In this document: one piece after another, positions 24,938 through 33,425 of the stretch | Layout: each line of letters begins with the position of its first letter | How positions within the stretch are numbered: the stretch's first letter is position 1 | Assembly: GCF_001983935.1 (NCBI RefSeq) | Contig: NZ_CP017641.1 | Location: forward strand, 5,084,001 to 5,148,000 | Direction: 5' to 3' | DNA: 64,000 bases | Source: Fuerstiella marisgermanici | GTDB taxonomy: Bacteria > Planctomycetota > Planctomycetia > Planctomycetales > Planctomycetaceae | Made by a program: the position numbers and the translations under genes | The notes under the pieces: generated by a model | What the model was told of the DNA's origin: nothing | The model's database searches: none | The model's input: the letters and a program-made list of their open reading frames with translations, nothing else

Positions 24938-26470
24938 TCACGAACGAACACTAGTGGCTGAATTTGCCGATTCCAGCAGGTCGGTCTCTTCACCATCCGG
25001 ATCACGAGATTTGCGAGCTTGCTCACGCAAATCTTCAGCCTCACTGCTGAAATCGCCCTCCGCGGAATTAGTGACTTCTTCCTCTTCGGTCGCCATGGTT
25101 CTGGCCTGGACGGCCGAATCCTGAGCGGCACCGTCGCGGGAGCCTGGCGTGCCGGCACCTGACGGCCGGCGTTCGGGTTGGTGTTCGAGCATTTGGACAG
25201 GAACGCCGCTGGGGAACACGATCTCTCGCTGATCATCCGGCATTGGAAAGCCTGCCTGGTCGAAGGCTTTCAGCACGAGTCGCATGACCGAAGATTTCAC
25301 TTTCAGCAGGCTGTGCTGATTGGCATCAACCCACGCGTAGATGGTGAGGTTGATCGTCGACGAGGCAAGTTGCTCGACCAGCACCTGCGGCTCAGGATCA
25401 TTCAGAATTGCCGGGTGCTCTCGTAACACCTCCATGGCGGTGTCCTGAGCCTTCGTGGCCGGAGCGTCGTAGCCGATCCCGATTTGAAACGAAAATCGGC
25501 GATTTGGGTTCGACGTGTAGTTGATGATCGTTCCCTTGAAGATATCAGAGTTAGGTATCTGCACATGGTTCCCGTCGGGGGTCATCAACAACGTGCCTCG
25601 CGTGTTCACGCGCTGAACGTAACCCGTGTGCCCGCTGACTTCGATCAGATCACCGTACCGAAAAGGGTTCTGCATGCTGAGCAGGATACTGGCCAGAAAG
25701 TTTTCGGCGATGTCGCGAAACGCGATACCGATCACCAATCCGAACAACCCCGTTCCGCCAACTACGGTCATCGCCAGTTGGCTTAAACCGGTGACTCGCA
25801 GAATGAGAAACATGCCAAGCAGGAAGACGGGAATCGCAATGGCCTTCCGCGCAACTTCACGCAGCAGTGCAGTGTCGACCCGCCTTAAAATGGTCACGTC
25901 GCCAATCCGTTTAGCAGCTCTGGCTGCAAACCACGTCAGAATCAGCAATGCTAACGAAAGCGCGAGAAGTGGAAGCGAGCGAATGACAGTTCGGCCCATG
26001 TCCCGAGTCACCGCCAAGGCTGGCGAAAAATCCAGAATCGGCGGCTCGGTCACTTTGATCCGGTTGACCACCGCCACGACGTCTTCGGTTCTGGTGGCGA
26101 GATCTCCGGCCCATTTCCGGTACTTTTCGTCGCTCGTTGTACCGGTGAGGAAGACAACTCCATTTTCAACCGAGACTGCTTCATCGCGGAACCATTCGGT
26201 CGATCGCAGAATTTCCCGCAGACGCTGGTCAATCTCAGCGTCCATGGCCACTTCGGTGACATTTACTGCCTTGGGAGCTTCCGGGCTCTCGGCTTCGGCG
26301 TCTGTTTCAGTCGCCGGATCCGGTGACGCTGGCTGCTCGTCCTGCGCCGATGCAGATCCGGTTAGAGCGAGCAGAAGCGGGAGTGCAATCAGCCCGGACA
26401 GTAGCATTGCCCGTCGGAGCATCGACGCCATACAGAGAGGAAAACGGCGGCTCAAAATCTTGTCAGTCAT
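24938..26470 (-). CDS. Mechanosensitive channel of the MscS family with a BON domain
   Basis: 510 residues. A signal peptide (ending ASAQDEQP near residue 45) precedes an acidic linker. A BON domain (about 78-140: IDQRLREILRSTEWF, VENGVVFLTGTTSDEKYRKW) follows, then three to four transmembrane helices. The MscS pore-lining helix and beta domain are GGTGLFGLVIGIAFRDIAEN, FRYGDLIEVSGHTGYVQRVN, LMTPDGNHVQIPNSDIFKG. The C-terminal ~75 residues are polar and disordered. BON domains bind membrane or envelope components, so the channel probably has a periplasmic sensor or anchor. It lies between csrA and a hypothetical gene; role: relief of osmotic downshock by family analogy. Confidence 0.92.
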   Translation of the reverse strand: MTDKILSRRFPLCMASMLRRAMLLSGLIALPLLLALTGSASAQDEQPASPDPATETDAEAESPEAPKAVNVTEVAMDAEIDQRLREILRSTEWFRDEAVSVENGVVFLTGTTSDEKYRKWAGDLATRTEDVVAVVNRIKVTEPPILDFSPALAVTRDMGRTVIRSLPLLALSLALLILTWFAARAAKRIGDVTILRRVDTALLREVARKAIAIPVFLLGMFLILRVTGLSQLAMTVVGGTGLFGLVIGIAFRDIAENFLASILLSMQNPFRYGDLIEVSGHTGYVQRVNTRGTLLMTPDGNHVQIPNSDIFKGTIINYTSNPNRRFSFQIGIGYDAPATKAQDTAMEVLREHPAILNDPEPQVLVEQLASSTINLTIYAWVDANQHSLLKVKSSVMRLVLKAFDQAGFPMPDDQREIVFPSGVPVQMLEHQPERRPSGAGTPGSRDGAAQDSAVQARTMATEEEEVTNSAEGDFSSEAEDLREQARKSRDPDGEETDLLESANSATSVRS

Positions 26471-26516
26471 CTACTCATCAACGTTCTGCTGGCTGCAATT
26501 TAGCAGCGTGGATGGT

Positions 26517-26545
26517 GCGGCCATCAACGCGTTTTTGATGGCCGC
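26517..26545 (-). terminator. Hairpin after the 126-residue hypothetical gene
   Basis: GCGGCCATCA and TGATGGCCGC form a perfect 10-bp stem around a 9-base loop, about 10 bp after the stop at 26555. No strong T run on the minus strand, so termination strength is uncertain. Confidence 0.5.
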
Positions 26546-26554
26546 GTCGTGCCG

Positions 26555-26935
26555 TTAACTTACAGGTTCGGCCGTCGAAAGCCGTTCGCGCAAGGCTGCG
26601 AAGATTGCGTCTGCGACGGAGGAAATTGTGATCACGGTTTGCGTCATGCCATCATCCTGGTACACGCGGTCCGGGTCTGGAACCAGGTACTTCACGCCTT
26701 CCTTTTGCAGGATGGCCAGCCAACTCACCACCGCAGCCGCATCGAGTTCGGCGACTGTATCGGTCTCCGTCCAGTCCGCCGCCTGGAGGTACTCTTGAGC
26801 CTTCGAATCTTCTGTGAAAATCAGCGACGCTTCGTCGCCGCTGTCACCGACGCCGACCAGGGGGGAGCTCAGGTCCGAGAGATTCTTCTTTGCGATCACG
26901 TAGAAGGTGAGGTTTGTTGGGTTTGAAGTTGTCAT
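26555..26935 (-). CDS. Conserved-looking hypothetical protein, soluble
   Basis: 126 residues, acidic, no signal peptide or membrane helix. Alternating strand/helix pattern: FYVIAKKNL, ASLIFTEDSKAQEYLQAADW, AAAVVSWLAILQKEGVKYLV and a C-terminal helix VADAIFAALRERL. This alpha/beta layout is similar to small proteins that report stress or SseB-like domains, but I do not recognise the family. A clear ribosome site (AAAGGAAAACC before ATG) supports the start at 26935. A weak -24/-12-like motif lies close upstream. Confidence 0.65.
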   Translation of the reverse strand: MTTSNPTNLTFYVIAKKNLSDLSSPLVGVGDSGDEASLIFTEDSKAQEYLQAADWTETDTVAELDAAAVVSWLAILQKEGVKYLVPDPDRVYQDDGMTQTVITISSVADAIFAALRERLSTAEPVS

Positions 26936-26961
26936 AGGTTTTCCTTTCTAAATTTCCAATA

Positions 26962-26977
26962 AGCAGCATGCATGCCG
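26962..26977 (-). promoter_or_regulatory. Weak sigma-54-like motif before the 126-residue hypothetical gene
   Basis: Minus strand CGGCATGCATGCTGCT keeps GG and GC at the right spacing but differs from the consensus at three other positions. About 27 bp before the start codon, which is a normal distance. Confidence 0.3.
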
Positions 26978-27131
26978 AACCATGATGATTCGCAAAACAC
27001 TGCGGTTTCACGCCCACGCAAACACTGACCAGGCTGCTCAGCGGCCAGGCCGGACGGTGGGCGAGCGATATCACGGTGGTTCAAGCACAAGCACAGCCCG
27101 CCTCAAAAAACCAAGTCGCCGGACGACGAAT

Positions 27132-28019
27132 TCACTCTCGTGCTGCGCCGCGATCGGCACCGTCGTCTATTGAAGAGCTGACCGACAGCGGCACCGGCTC
27201 CTTTTGGCGATCTGCCGCCTCAGCATCTTCAACTGGAACCGTTTCCCGTTGGACGGCAGGCTCGGGAGACACGCCACCGTCGAAACACGCGACCACAACA
27301 GTCGCCTCATCACAGCCTGCCAGTCGCGCGCTATCGGCGAGTTCTGTACTTAGTCGCTCGGCCGACTGCTGCTGGTTAAGAATTGCCGTGACTTGAAAGT
27401 CGTCCATGACCTGCCGCACGCCGTGTGAACACAACAGCAGTTTGTCGCCTAAGCGTAAATCAGTATGGGAGAACACTGGAGTTAACTTCTTGGCGACGCC
27501 GCCAACAACTTCCGACGGTGCCGCTCGGCCAACGCTTGTAACAGCCGCATTTCGCCACAGGCAGCAACTTGTTCGGCCTGCCTGGACAACATAAAGATCG
27601 GGCCAAACGATGTAAGCCACCGTCACTTCAGCCCCCATGCCGTAGTGGGCTTCGATAACGTCGCCTTCGCGCCGCATGGTCTGCTGACAGTGTTCCAAAG
27701 CTTCCAGCAGCTTTTCTTCGAACAGACTGTCGCCAACACGTGCCTGTTCCGCGATCTGAAAAGCATTCAGCAGATATTTCGTCACTGCGTCCACGGCGAT
27801 GGTGCTGGCTCGCTGAACGCCATCCTCAGGGCCGAGACCTTCCGCCACCATAATCAGTTGCCCCTGTGAGCCACTGAAATCGCGGGAATCGTCGTCGAGC
27901 TGCAGGCTGGTATGATGGATGTGAATGGAACGGTGAAAGTCGGCGAACAGAAACTGCTGCGTCGCCGCGTGATCGTCGTGGAGAGACCGCACTCCAAAAC
28001 AATCCATATTTAACAACAT
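27132..28019 (-). CDS. PP2C-fold protein with degraded metal site (pseudophosphatase)
   Basis: 295 residues from the ATG at 28019 (a second in-frame ATG is at 28007); the frame extension to 28079 runs into the upstream gene. The PP2C scaffold is recognisable in order, but each metal-binding Asp has changed. The motif VADGMGG reads VAEGLGP, the TV-core is MGAEVTVAYI, the GDSR strand is AGRTSCC, LLCSDG reads LLCSHG, and GCDNxT reads GCDEAT. The Ser/Glu-rich C-terminal ~45 residues are disordered. A catalytic role is therefore doubtful; binding or scaffolding is the likelier function. It follows the 169-residue membrane protein by about 30 bp and probably shares its sigma-54 promoter. Confidence 0.75.
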   Translation of the reverse strand: MLLNMDCFGVRSLHDDHAATQQFLFADFHRSIHIHHTSLQLDDDSRDFSGSQGQLIMVAEGLGPEDGVQRASTIAVDAVTKYLLNAFQIAEQARVGDSLFEEKLLEALEHCQQTMRREGDVIEAHYGMGAEVTVAYIVWPDLYVVQAGRTSCCLWRNAAVTSVGRAAPSEVVGGVAKKLTPVFSHTDLRLGDKLLLCSHGVRQVMDDFQVTAILNQQQSAERLSTELADSARLAGCDEATVVVACFDGGVSPEPAVQRETVPVEDAEAADRQKEPVPLSVSSSIDDGADRGAARE

Positions 28020-28048
28020 GAAAACCAACCTAAAAGAATTTGTGGAGC

Positions 28049-28558
28049 TCAACCCATCGCCAGAAACGCAACCACGCAAATCAGCAGAAACGCTACCGCG
28101 ATCGCGGCGAGCAACATTACCGTTTTGGGATACAGATCCAGGGGTCTGCCGCCGGGCACTACGGCAGCTTCCGTCCCCCGTCGGGCTTCGACTTCCTCAG
28201 CAGATTCAATGTCGACAGCTCGGATTTGACGTTCGTGGCCGTCCACTTCCCAGGTCACGACGGCATCGGCGGGCAAGTGGCCAGCATTTGCAATGTCGGA
28301 TGAAAAGTACGAAATCACGAAGCCGCCATTTTCACCTGTGGCCTCTGTCGCGTCCAGAGGCACCACTTCTCCGGGGATCTTCAACTTCACGAGCCGACTG
28401 GCCTCATCGGCGGTCGGCACGTCAGGCAGATCCACGTCCAGCCGCATCAGCCCGGCATTTTCGCCGGACGCGTGCACGACAAGGCTTCCGCGTAGACCAT
28501 GCTGGGGGTCCGGCAGCCGACTCAAAGAATCTGCAGAATCAATCGTTGTGGTGGCCAT
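28049..28558 (-). CDS. Hypothetical C-tail-anchored membrane protein
   Basis: 169 residues. The first ~135 are predicted soluble, with beta-strands (GSLVVHASGENAGLMRLDVD, GGFVISYFSSDI, VVTWEVDGHERQIRAVDIE). One transmembrane helix closes the chain (TVMLLAAIAVAFLLICVVAF), so the domain faces the cytoplasm unless inverted. I do not recognise the family. It is the first gene after the best sigma-54 promoter in the window and precedes the PP2C-fold gene by about 30 bp. Confidence 0.7.
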   Translation of the reverse strand: MATTTIDSADSLSRLPDPQHGLRGSLVVHASGENAGLMRLDVDLPDVPTADEASRLVKLKIPGEVVPLDATEATGENGGFVISYFSSDIANAGHLPADAVVTWEVDGHERQIRAVDIESAEEVEARRGTEAAVVPGGRPLDLYPKTVMLLAAIAVAFLLICVVAFLAMG

Positions 28559-28660
28559 CTCGTGCTCCCTGGCGACTCAATTTGGTGGTCAAAAGACTGA
28601 CGCAGCCACGGAACAGGCGCAAATTTGCGAATCTGAGGGGTGACTACGATCACATTGGAA

Positions 28661-28676
28661 CGCAAACTGCGTGCCA
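28661..28676 (-). promoter_or_regulatory. Consensus sigma-54 (-24/-12) promoter
   Basis: Minus strand TGGCACGCAGTTTGCG matches TGGCACG-N4-TTGC exactly, preceded by the usual pyrimidine (C). It lies about 103 bp before the 169-residue gene. The intervening leader has the perfect palindrome CGCAAATTTGCG at 28618-28629. It sits in the divergent gap shared with the sigma-54 activator gene that starts at 28837. Confidence 0.82.
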
Positions 28677-28836
28677 GGATGGTTTGGCCTCCAATGGTCA
28701 TATTTGCACCATCAGGAAGATGATTGGCTGGTTGACAGGCGATCATTCTGGACGGTCGCAGGCCAGTTGTGTTGCCGCTGACAGAAGTGCCGGTAGACTG
28801 CCGGTTACACGAGTCTTAACCTTGAAAAGAGAATCC

Positions 28837-30303
28837 ATGCCGAATGTTCTGGTGATTGACGACGACCGCTCCGTTTGCGAAATGGTGCGACAAGCGCTGC
28901 AGAAATCTGACCTCACAACGTCGACCGCGATGACGGTTCAGGACGGCCTGGCAATGTTGGCGGCCGATGCTCCCGACGTCGTTCTGCTGGACATCATGCT
29001 GCCGGGAGCTTCCGGGCTGGACGTGTTTCGGCAGATTCAGGAAATTGACCGCAAGCTACCAGTGGTCTTCATCACGTCCGGCACCGACAGCGGAACCGCC
29101 ATCAAGGCCATGCAGTTGGGCGGGTTCGACTATGTGACCAAACCACTCGATCTGCCCGCCCTGACGGATTTGGTTGAACAGGCGATTGATACGCGACGGA
29201 TGATGAGCACGCCGGTTGCCTTGTCCACCAATGAAGAAAGCACGGCCGATTCCGAAACATTCGTCGGCCGCAGTGCTCCAATGGTCGAGGTCTTCAAATC
29301 AATCGGCCGAGTCGCAGCTCAGAATGTCCCGGTCCTAATCCGTGGTGAAAGCGGAACCGGTAAAGAGCTTGTCGCGCGAGCCATCTATCAAAACAGTGAC
29401 CGGTCCGAAGAAAGTTTCATGGCGGTCAACTGCGCCGCACTGCCGGACGCACTGCTGGAGAGTGAGCTGTTTGGTCATGAAAAAGGAGCGTTCACAGGAG
29501 CCGATAAACAGCGGATCGGAAAGTTCGAAGCCTGCAACGGTGGAACGATCTTCCTTGACGAAATTGGCGACATGTCGCCGCTGGTGCAAAGCAAGATGTT
29601 GCGGCTGCTGCAGCAGCAGGAATTCGAACGCGTCGGTGGCAATAAAACCATCAAGACTGATGTCCGAATCATTGCGGCGACGAACCTCGATCTGGACAAA
29701 ATGGTGGAAGAAGGAGAATTCCGTGAAGATCTCTTCTACCGCCTGAACGGACTGTCCATTCACTTGCCGCCACTCCGCGAACGTTCAGAAGATATCGCTC
29801 ATCTGCTGGAGCACTACCTGAATCTGTGGGCCAGGCAGATGCGACGCAGTGACATCGAAGGTATCTCACCAGAAGCATTGGAGCTTCTGCAGAAACATTC
29901 GTGGCCTGGCAACGTTCGTGAGCTACAAAGCGTCGTGCGGCAGTCGCTGCTAAACGCCACTGGCCCAGTCATCGTGCCGTCGTTCCTGCCAGCCGAACTG
30001 ACAGGAGCAAAACCGGCTGTAGAAAAATCTGCGGATGCTCGGAACGATGCCGGAGTCCGATCCAACATCGCTCCGTTTATCGAAAAGCGTTTGAATTCCG
30101 GCACATCCGATCTGTATGCCGAAGCATTGGAGCAGATGGAAATGTATCTGATCACTCGCGTGCTGGAATTTGCAGACGGCAATCAAACCAAAGCGGCAGA
30201 ACTGTTAGGGATTACTCGAGGCAAGGTGCGTAACCGAGTCCGCCAGTTCGGCATTTCGTTGGACAAGAAAGTCACTCTGGACGAGCAGGATTCACCCTCG
30301 TGA
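28837..30303 (+). CDS. Sigma-54-dependent response regulator (orphan) of the stress block
   Basis: 488 residues from the ATG at 28837, where the receiver domain begins ([12 protein letters not shown]); a much longer frame from 28018 overlaps two genes on the other strand and is rejected. The receiver has [15 protein letters not shown] and TKPL. The AAA+ domain has [19 protein letters not shown] with intact GAFTGA loop, FLDEIGD and [24 protein letters not shown]. The C-terminal Fis-type HTH is [20 protein letters not shown]. No histidine kinase is adjacent. The stop overlaps the GTG start of the DUF2254 gene by 4 bp. It is the natural candidate activator of the sigma-54 promoters found between 19.4 and 28.7 kb. 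Confidence 0.93.
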   Translation: MPNVLVIDDDRSVCEMVRQALQKSDLTTSTAMTVQDGLAMLAADAPDVVLLDIMLPGASGLDVFRQIQEIDRKLPVVFITSGTDSGTAIKAMQLGGFDYVTKPLDLPALTDLVEQAIDTRRMMSTPVALSTNEESTADSETFVGRSAPMVEVFKSIGRVAAQNVPVLIRGESGTGKELVARAIYQNSDRSEESFMAVNCAALPDALLESELFGHEKGAFTGADKQRIGKFEACNGGTIFLDEIGDMSPLVQSKMLRLLQQQEFERVGGNKTIKTDVRIIAATNLDLDKMVEEGEFREDLFYRLNGLSIHLPPLRERSEDIAHLLEHYLNLWARQMRRSDIEGISPEALELLQKHSWPGNVRELQSVVRQSLLNATGPVIVPSFLPAELTGAKPAVEKSADARNDAGVRSNIAPFIEKRLNSGTSDLYAEALEQMEMYLITRVLEFADGNQTKAAELLGITRGKVRNRVRQFGISLDKKVTLDEQDSPS

Positions 30304-31718
30304 GGGCGACGCTGATCACGTTCTGGACGACTGTCCGCGAGAGCTACTGGTTTGTTCCATCGCTGATGGCACTGGCAGCCATCGGGCTGTCATTCGGCAC
30401 CACAGCCATCGACCGCGCCGTTGGTTCGCAGTGGCTGGACGATATTGGCTGGCTGTATGCAAACAAACCTGCGGGTGCTCGAGCGGTTTTGTCGACGGTG
30501 GCCGGATCGATGATCACGGTCGCCGGCGTCACCTTTTCGATGACCATTCTTTCGATCTCGTACACCACCGGTCAGGTGGGGCCTCGTCTGCTGAATAACT
30601 TCATGCGAGACAAGGGCAATCAGTTCACGCTGGGCGTCTTCATTTCGACATTCCTATATTGTCTGATGGTTTTGCGTACGGTCCGCAATGCCGATACAGC
30701 GCCGCCTGACAGTGGAAAGAACATCGAACTCATCGGGGCTTTTGTCCCTCATGTGGCCATCATAGTGGGACTGCTGATGGCGATCATGAGTGTGGGAGTA
30801 TTGATCTTTTTCATTCACCATGTGCCCGAGAGTATTCACGTTTCAAACATCGTGGCGGGTGTTGGCCGAGACCTGCAGTTTCACATTGACGAACAATTCC
30901 CGGCGACCGTAGGAGTTCCTCACGACGAAAAAGCCGCTCGTGAAAGCAAAGCTTCGCTGCCGGAATCGTTTTACGATAACGCGAGAAAGTTGAAGTCGAA
31001 GCACACCGGTTACGTGGAATACGTCGACGCCGACGGGTTACTGCTAATCGCGACCGAGCACGACCTGGTGATCCGGCTTCGCCGTCGAGCGGGCGACTTC
31101 GTTACGTCGAATAGCGTGCTGTTGCTGGCATCGCCGGGGGACAAAGTGACAGACGAAGTTGCACGCAACCTGTCGACCAAGTTCGTCTGCGGAGTTCAGC
31201 GGACTCCCACTCAGAACTTGCGGTTTGTCTTTAACCAACTGGTGGAAGTTGCGATGCGAGCACTATCGCCAGGCGTGAACGATCCTTTCACAGCGATGAA
31301 CTGCATGGACTGGTTGCAAGCGGCTCTGGAGCAACTGGCCGGCCGGGAGTTGCCGGACGCCCACCGTCACGATGATAAGCAGCACTTACGACTTGTCGCT
31401 GAACCTGAGGACTTTGGATCCTATACCGCTCTCGTCTTCAACCAACTGACCCCTTACGTCGCGGTGGATCGCAATGCTGCCGTGCACATGATGGAAATGC
31501 TCGCGAAAATTGCGTTTGAAACGGCTTCGGAATCGCGTCGTCGTGAGCTTTTGAAGCACGGTGAAAAGCTGCGTAAAGCGTGCCGCAGGGTATTGAATAG
31601 CGAAGAAGGGATGAAGCTGCTGACGGACCGCTACCGCTCAGTGATCAGGTTGTCGCGCGATCCTGAATACCGTCAGCACGTTCTTCGCACGGGTGACTGG
31701 ATCGGCGGCCGCGGTTAA
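30300..31718 (+). CDS. DUF2254 family membrane protein
   Basis: 472 residues from a GTG start at 30300 that overlaps the regulator's stop (GTGA), so translation is coupled. Four N-terminal transmembrane helices lie within about residues 17-165. A soluble C-terminal half has strongly conserved-looking DUF2254 segments: GYVEYVDADGLL, GDFVTSNSVLL, FNQLVEVAMRALSPGVNDPFTAMNCMDWL. The sequence VAGSMITVAGVTFSMTILSISYTTGQ in the membrane part is also typical. The family's function is unknown. Cotranscription with the sigma-54 activator suggests an envelope or ion-homeostasis role in the same response. Confidence 0.92.
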   Translation: MRATLITFWTTVRESYWFVPSLMALAAIGLSFGTTAIDRAVGSQWLDDIGWLYANKPAGARAVLSTVAGSMITVAGVTFSMTILSISYTTGQVGPRLLNNFMRDKGNQFTLGVFISTFLYCLMVLRTVRNADTAPPDSGKNIELIGAFVPHVAIIVGLLMAIMSVGVLIFFIHHVPESIHVSNIVAGVGRDLQFHIDEQFPATVGVPHDEKAARESKASLPESFYDNARKLKSKHTGYVEYVDADGLLLIATEHDLVIRLRRRAGDFVTSNSVLLLASPGDKVTDEVARNLSTKFVCGVQRTPTQNLRFVFNQLVEVAMRALSPGVNDPFTAMNCMDWLQAALEQLAGRELPDAHRHDDKQHLRLVAEPEDFGSYTALVFNQLTPYVAVDRNAAVHMMEMLAKIAFETASESRRRELLKHGEKLRKACRRVLNSEEGMKLLTDRYRSVIRLSRDPEYRQHVLRTGDWIGGRG

Positions 31719-31743
31719 GTCGCCTACTCCTACTCGCCAACCA

Positions 31744-32541
31744 TCATTTCGTATTCGGTGCCACCACGTTGATTCTTCCGACGACGGTTTTCCATCCATC
31801 AGACCGGCTTCCGATTCGCTCGCCAAACAGCTCCACGCGGTCGCCGACGCTTATGCTCGACAAGCCATCTTCTTTTTCGCCATTGGCATCTTTCTCACGA
31901 GTTACAACGACTGTGGGATCGACGCGGAGGGTAGAATCGTTGTCGAATGAGTTGCGGATGGAGATTGATTCGGTCCCGATTTCAATCACTCTTCCCACAT
32001 ACCTGGTCTCTGACGGGTCGACAGTCGACGCAGCAGATCTGTCATCCACCGCAATCCGGGCGATCGCATTCATCCATCCGTTTTGGCGACTCCCAAGCTG
32101 CTGAAGATAAACCGTGATCGAATCACCGGCATGCAACGCAGCAGTTTCGTCGAGTTCACCTGATTTCCAGACTTCCATGTCACTCGCCAACGGCCACTCA
32201 TAAGTTTCGTCATCCACTTTGATGCTGAGTGCGTCCTGCGAGACATCGACTATGGTCCCGGAAATTTCCTGCGCGTACGGTGGCCCTTCAGTCAGTTCTT
32301 CGTCGTCCATCACATCGCGAATACGACTCGCCTCGGCTTCCGAGATATCCGCCGCATCGATCATATCGATGTCCGAATTTGCCAGGTTTTGCTCGTCTGT
32401 GTCGGCGGATGATGTGGAACTGTCGTTTGCAATGGCGATAACGATGACTGCAACTCCGACGAGACCAATTGCGACAAGCCAGGTGCTGGAGAGCCCCCGT
32501 CGATTGGGGCGGACATCTAATGTTGGTTCCAAAACTTTCAT
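31744..32541 (-). CDS. Membrane-anchored hypothetical protein with two repeated beta domains
   Basis: 265 residues. A short cytoplasmic N-terminus, one transmembrane helix (STWLVAIGLVGVAVIVIAI), an acidic linker, then two copies of an OB/DUF5666-like beta module. Copy 1 reads ISGTIVDVSQDALSIKVDD...GDSITVYLQQLGSRQNGWMNAIARI; copy 2 reads YVGRVIEIGTESISIRNSF...GDRVELFGERIGSRSDGWKTVVGRI. The internal duplication is plain from the matching GSRxxGW/GR ends. The start lies 12 bp after the stop of the second DUF2383 gene, so the two are an operon. The modules probably face the periplasm. Function unknown. Confidence 0.72.
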   Translation of the reverse strand: MKVLEPTLDVRPNRRGLSSTWLVAIGLVGVAVIVIAIANDSSTSSADTDEQNLANSDIDMIDAADISEAEASRIRDVMDDEELTEGPPYAQEISGTIVDVSQDALSIKVDDETYEWPLASDMEVWKSGELDETAALHAGDSITVYLQQLGSRQNGWMNAIARIAVDDRSAASTVDPSETRYVGRVIEIGTESISIRNSFDNDSTLRVDPTVVVTREKDANGEKEDGLSSISVGDRVELFGERIGSRSDGWKTVVGRINVVAPNTK

Positions 32542-32553
32542 TTGACTAGTTCC

Positions 32554-33069
32554 TTATAACGTCCGATGAGCGTTTCGTTCGACACTGCCACCGGGCGACG
32601 AACGCCCCGCCTGGTGGTCACGCAGATTTTGGATGTGAGAAGCGGATTTGCGGACGGCCGCCAGTTGTTCAGAGATCAGCTGCCTGACAGCTCGACCGTT
32701 GATAGATTGAAGTGTCTGTACGTAGCACTGCTCGGCATACTCGGCCATACGGTGCGCTTCGCTTAGTAACGCCTCAGACGTGTCGCCAAAAGTGGCTCGT
32801 AACGACATCCAGAGGCAGTCGGCCGCCCCACGCATCGAGGTCGAAGTGGGCGGTGTGTCCGCATTCGCCGATAGAAGATTGCGAAGTGCATCTGCGTGGT
32901 GGCCACACTCCTTCGCCAGCGCTGCAAACGTCACGCGAATTTCGGGGCTCGTCGACTGGACCATCGCTTCCCTAAAGCAGTCCCGACAATCAACGTTGAC
33001 CTGCGCCAGTGTATGCAGATGCTTCACTTCTGCGGCGGAAAGTCCGAGCGAAATATTGACTCTTATCAT
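32554..33069 (-). CDS. Second PA2169/DUF2383-like four-helix protein
   Basis: 171 residues from the ATG at 33069 (ATG at 33081 is an alternative). Helical, with the family's pattern: VKHLHTLAQVNVDCRDCFREA, FAALAKECGHHADALRNLL, DTSEALLSEAHRMAEYAEQCY, and LAAVRKSASHIQNLRDHQ. The helix-3 region lacks the EYGED motif of the other copy. It precedes the duplicated-beta-domain gene by 12 bp. Functional annotation is not possible beyond the fold; its pairing with sigma-54-type neighbours suggests the stress block. Confidence 0.75.
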   Translation of the reverse strand: MIRVNISLGLSAAEVKHLHTLAQVNVDCRDCFREAMVQSTSPEIRVTFAALAKECGHHADALRNLLSANADTPPTSTSMRGAADCLWMSLRATFGDTSEALLSEAHRMAEYAEQCYVQTLQSINGRAVRQLISEQLAAVRKSASHIQNLRDHQAGRSSPGGSVERNAHRTL

Positions 33070-33146
33070 CGTTGCCCCCACTTAAGTAGACGTTGTTGCG
33101 GATCTCCGTTGCGCGGTGGGTTCATCCTCGAGCCACCCGGCGTTAC

Positions 33147-33162
33147 AGCAAATCGATGGCCC
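33147..33162 (-). promoter_or_regulatory. Weak sigma-54-like motif before the second DUF2383 gene
   Basis: Minus strand GGGCCATCGATTTGCT keeps the invariant GG/GC spacing and a perfect TTGCT, but the -24 block is poor (four mismatches). About 80 bp before the start. The gap 33070-33406 otherwise holds only repeats. Confidence 0.28.
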
Positions 33163-33337
33163 ATTCGAAGTGCACTCAGAAACCAATGCACATGCCATAC
33201 CAAACCGTATTTCGCAGGCAATCACGGTGATTGCTGGCAATTTTCTGCATGTTCAGCGACCGTGGCGAACGCTCGTCCAGCAACAGACGTGACGCCTAAA
33301 CAGGTCGTTGTGGAATTCGGAGCGAGGATGCGCCCCT

Positions 33338-33425
33338 GGGGTTCCTCCGCTTCGCTTAGTGCAACCCCGGCCACGCTGGATGGAACGCTTGTTCCGCGGC
33401 CACAGGTCAGCGAGATTCGCTGTCG
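33338..33425 (-). repeat. Composite of two dispersed repeats: family B hairpin (33338-33392) and family A copy 3 (33383-33425)
   Basis: The left part has GGGGTT...GTGCAACCCCGGCCACGCT, a hairpin with GGGGTT/AACCCC arms that recurs at 63514-63568. The right part, read on the minus strand, is ACAGCGAATCTCGCTGACCT then GTGGCCGCGGAACAAGCGTT, matching the two copies near 15.4 and 15.7 kb. The TGA inside CGCTGACC is the stop codon of yggS (33407-33409), so the last residues of that protein are encoded by the repeat. Confidence 0.75.

Noticed and set aside
28718-28731. TGGTCATATTTGCA as a sigma-54 promoter for the regulator gene
   Set aside because: Spacing between the GG and GC blocks is two bases too short.
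28018-28836. N-terminal extension of the sigma-54 activator
   Set aside because: The added 273 residues overlap two minus-strand genes and their promoter and have no domain; the receiver domain starts at 28837.
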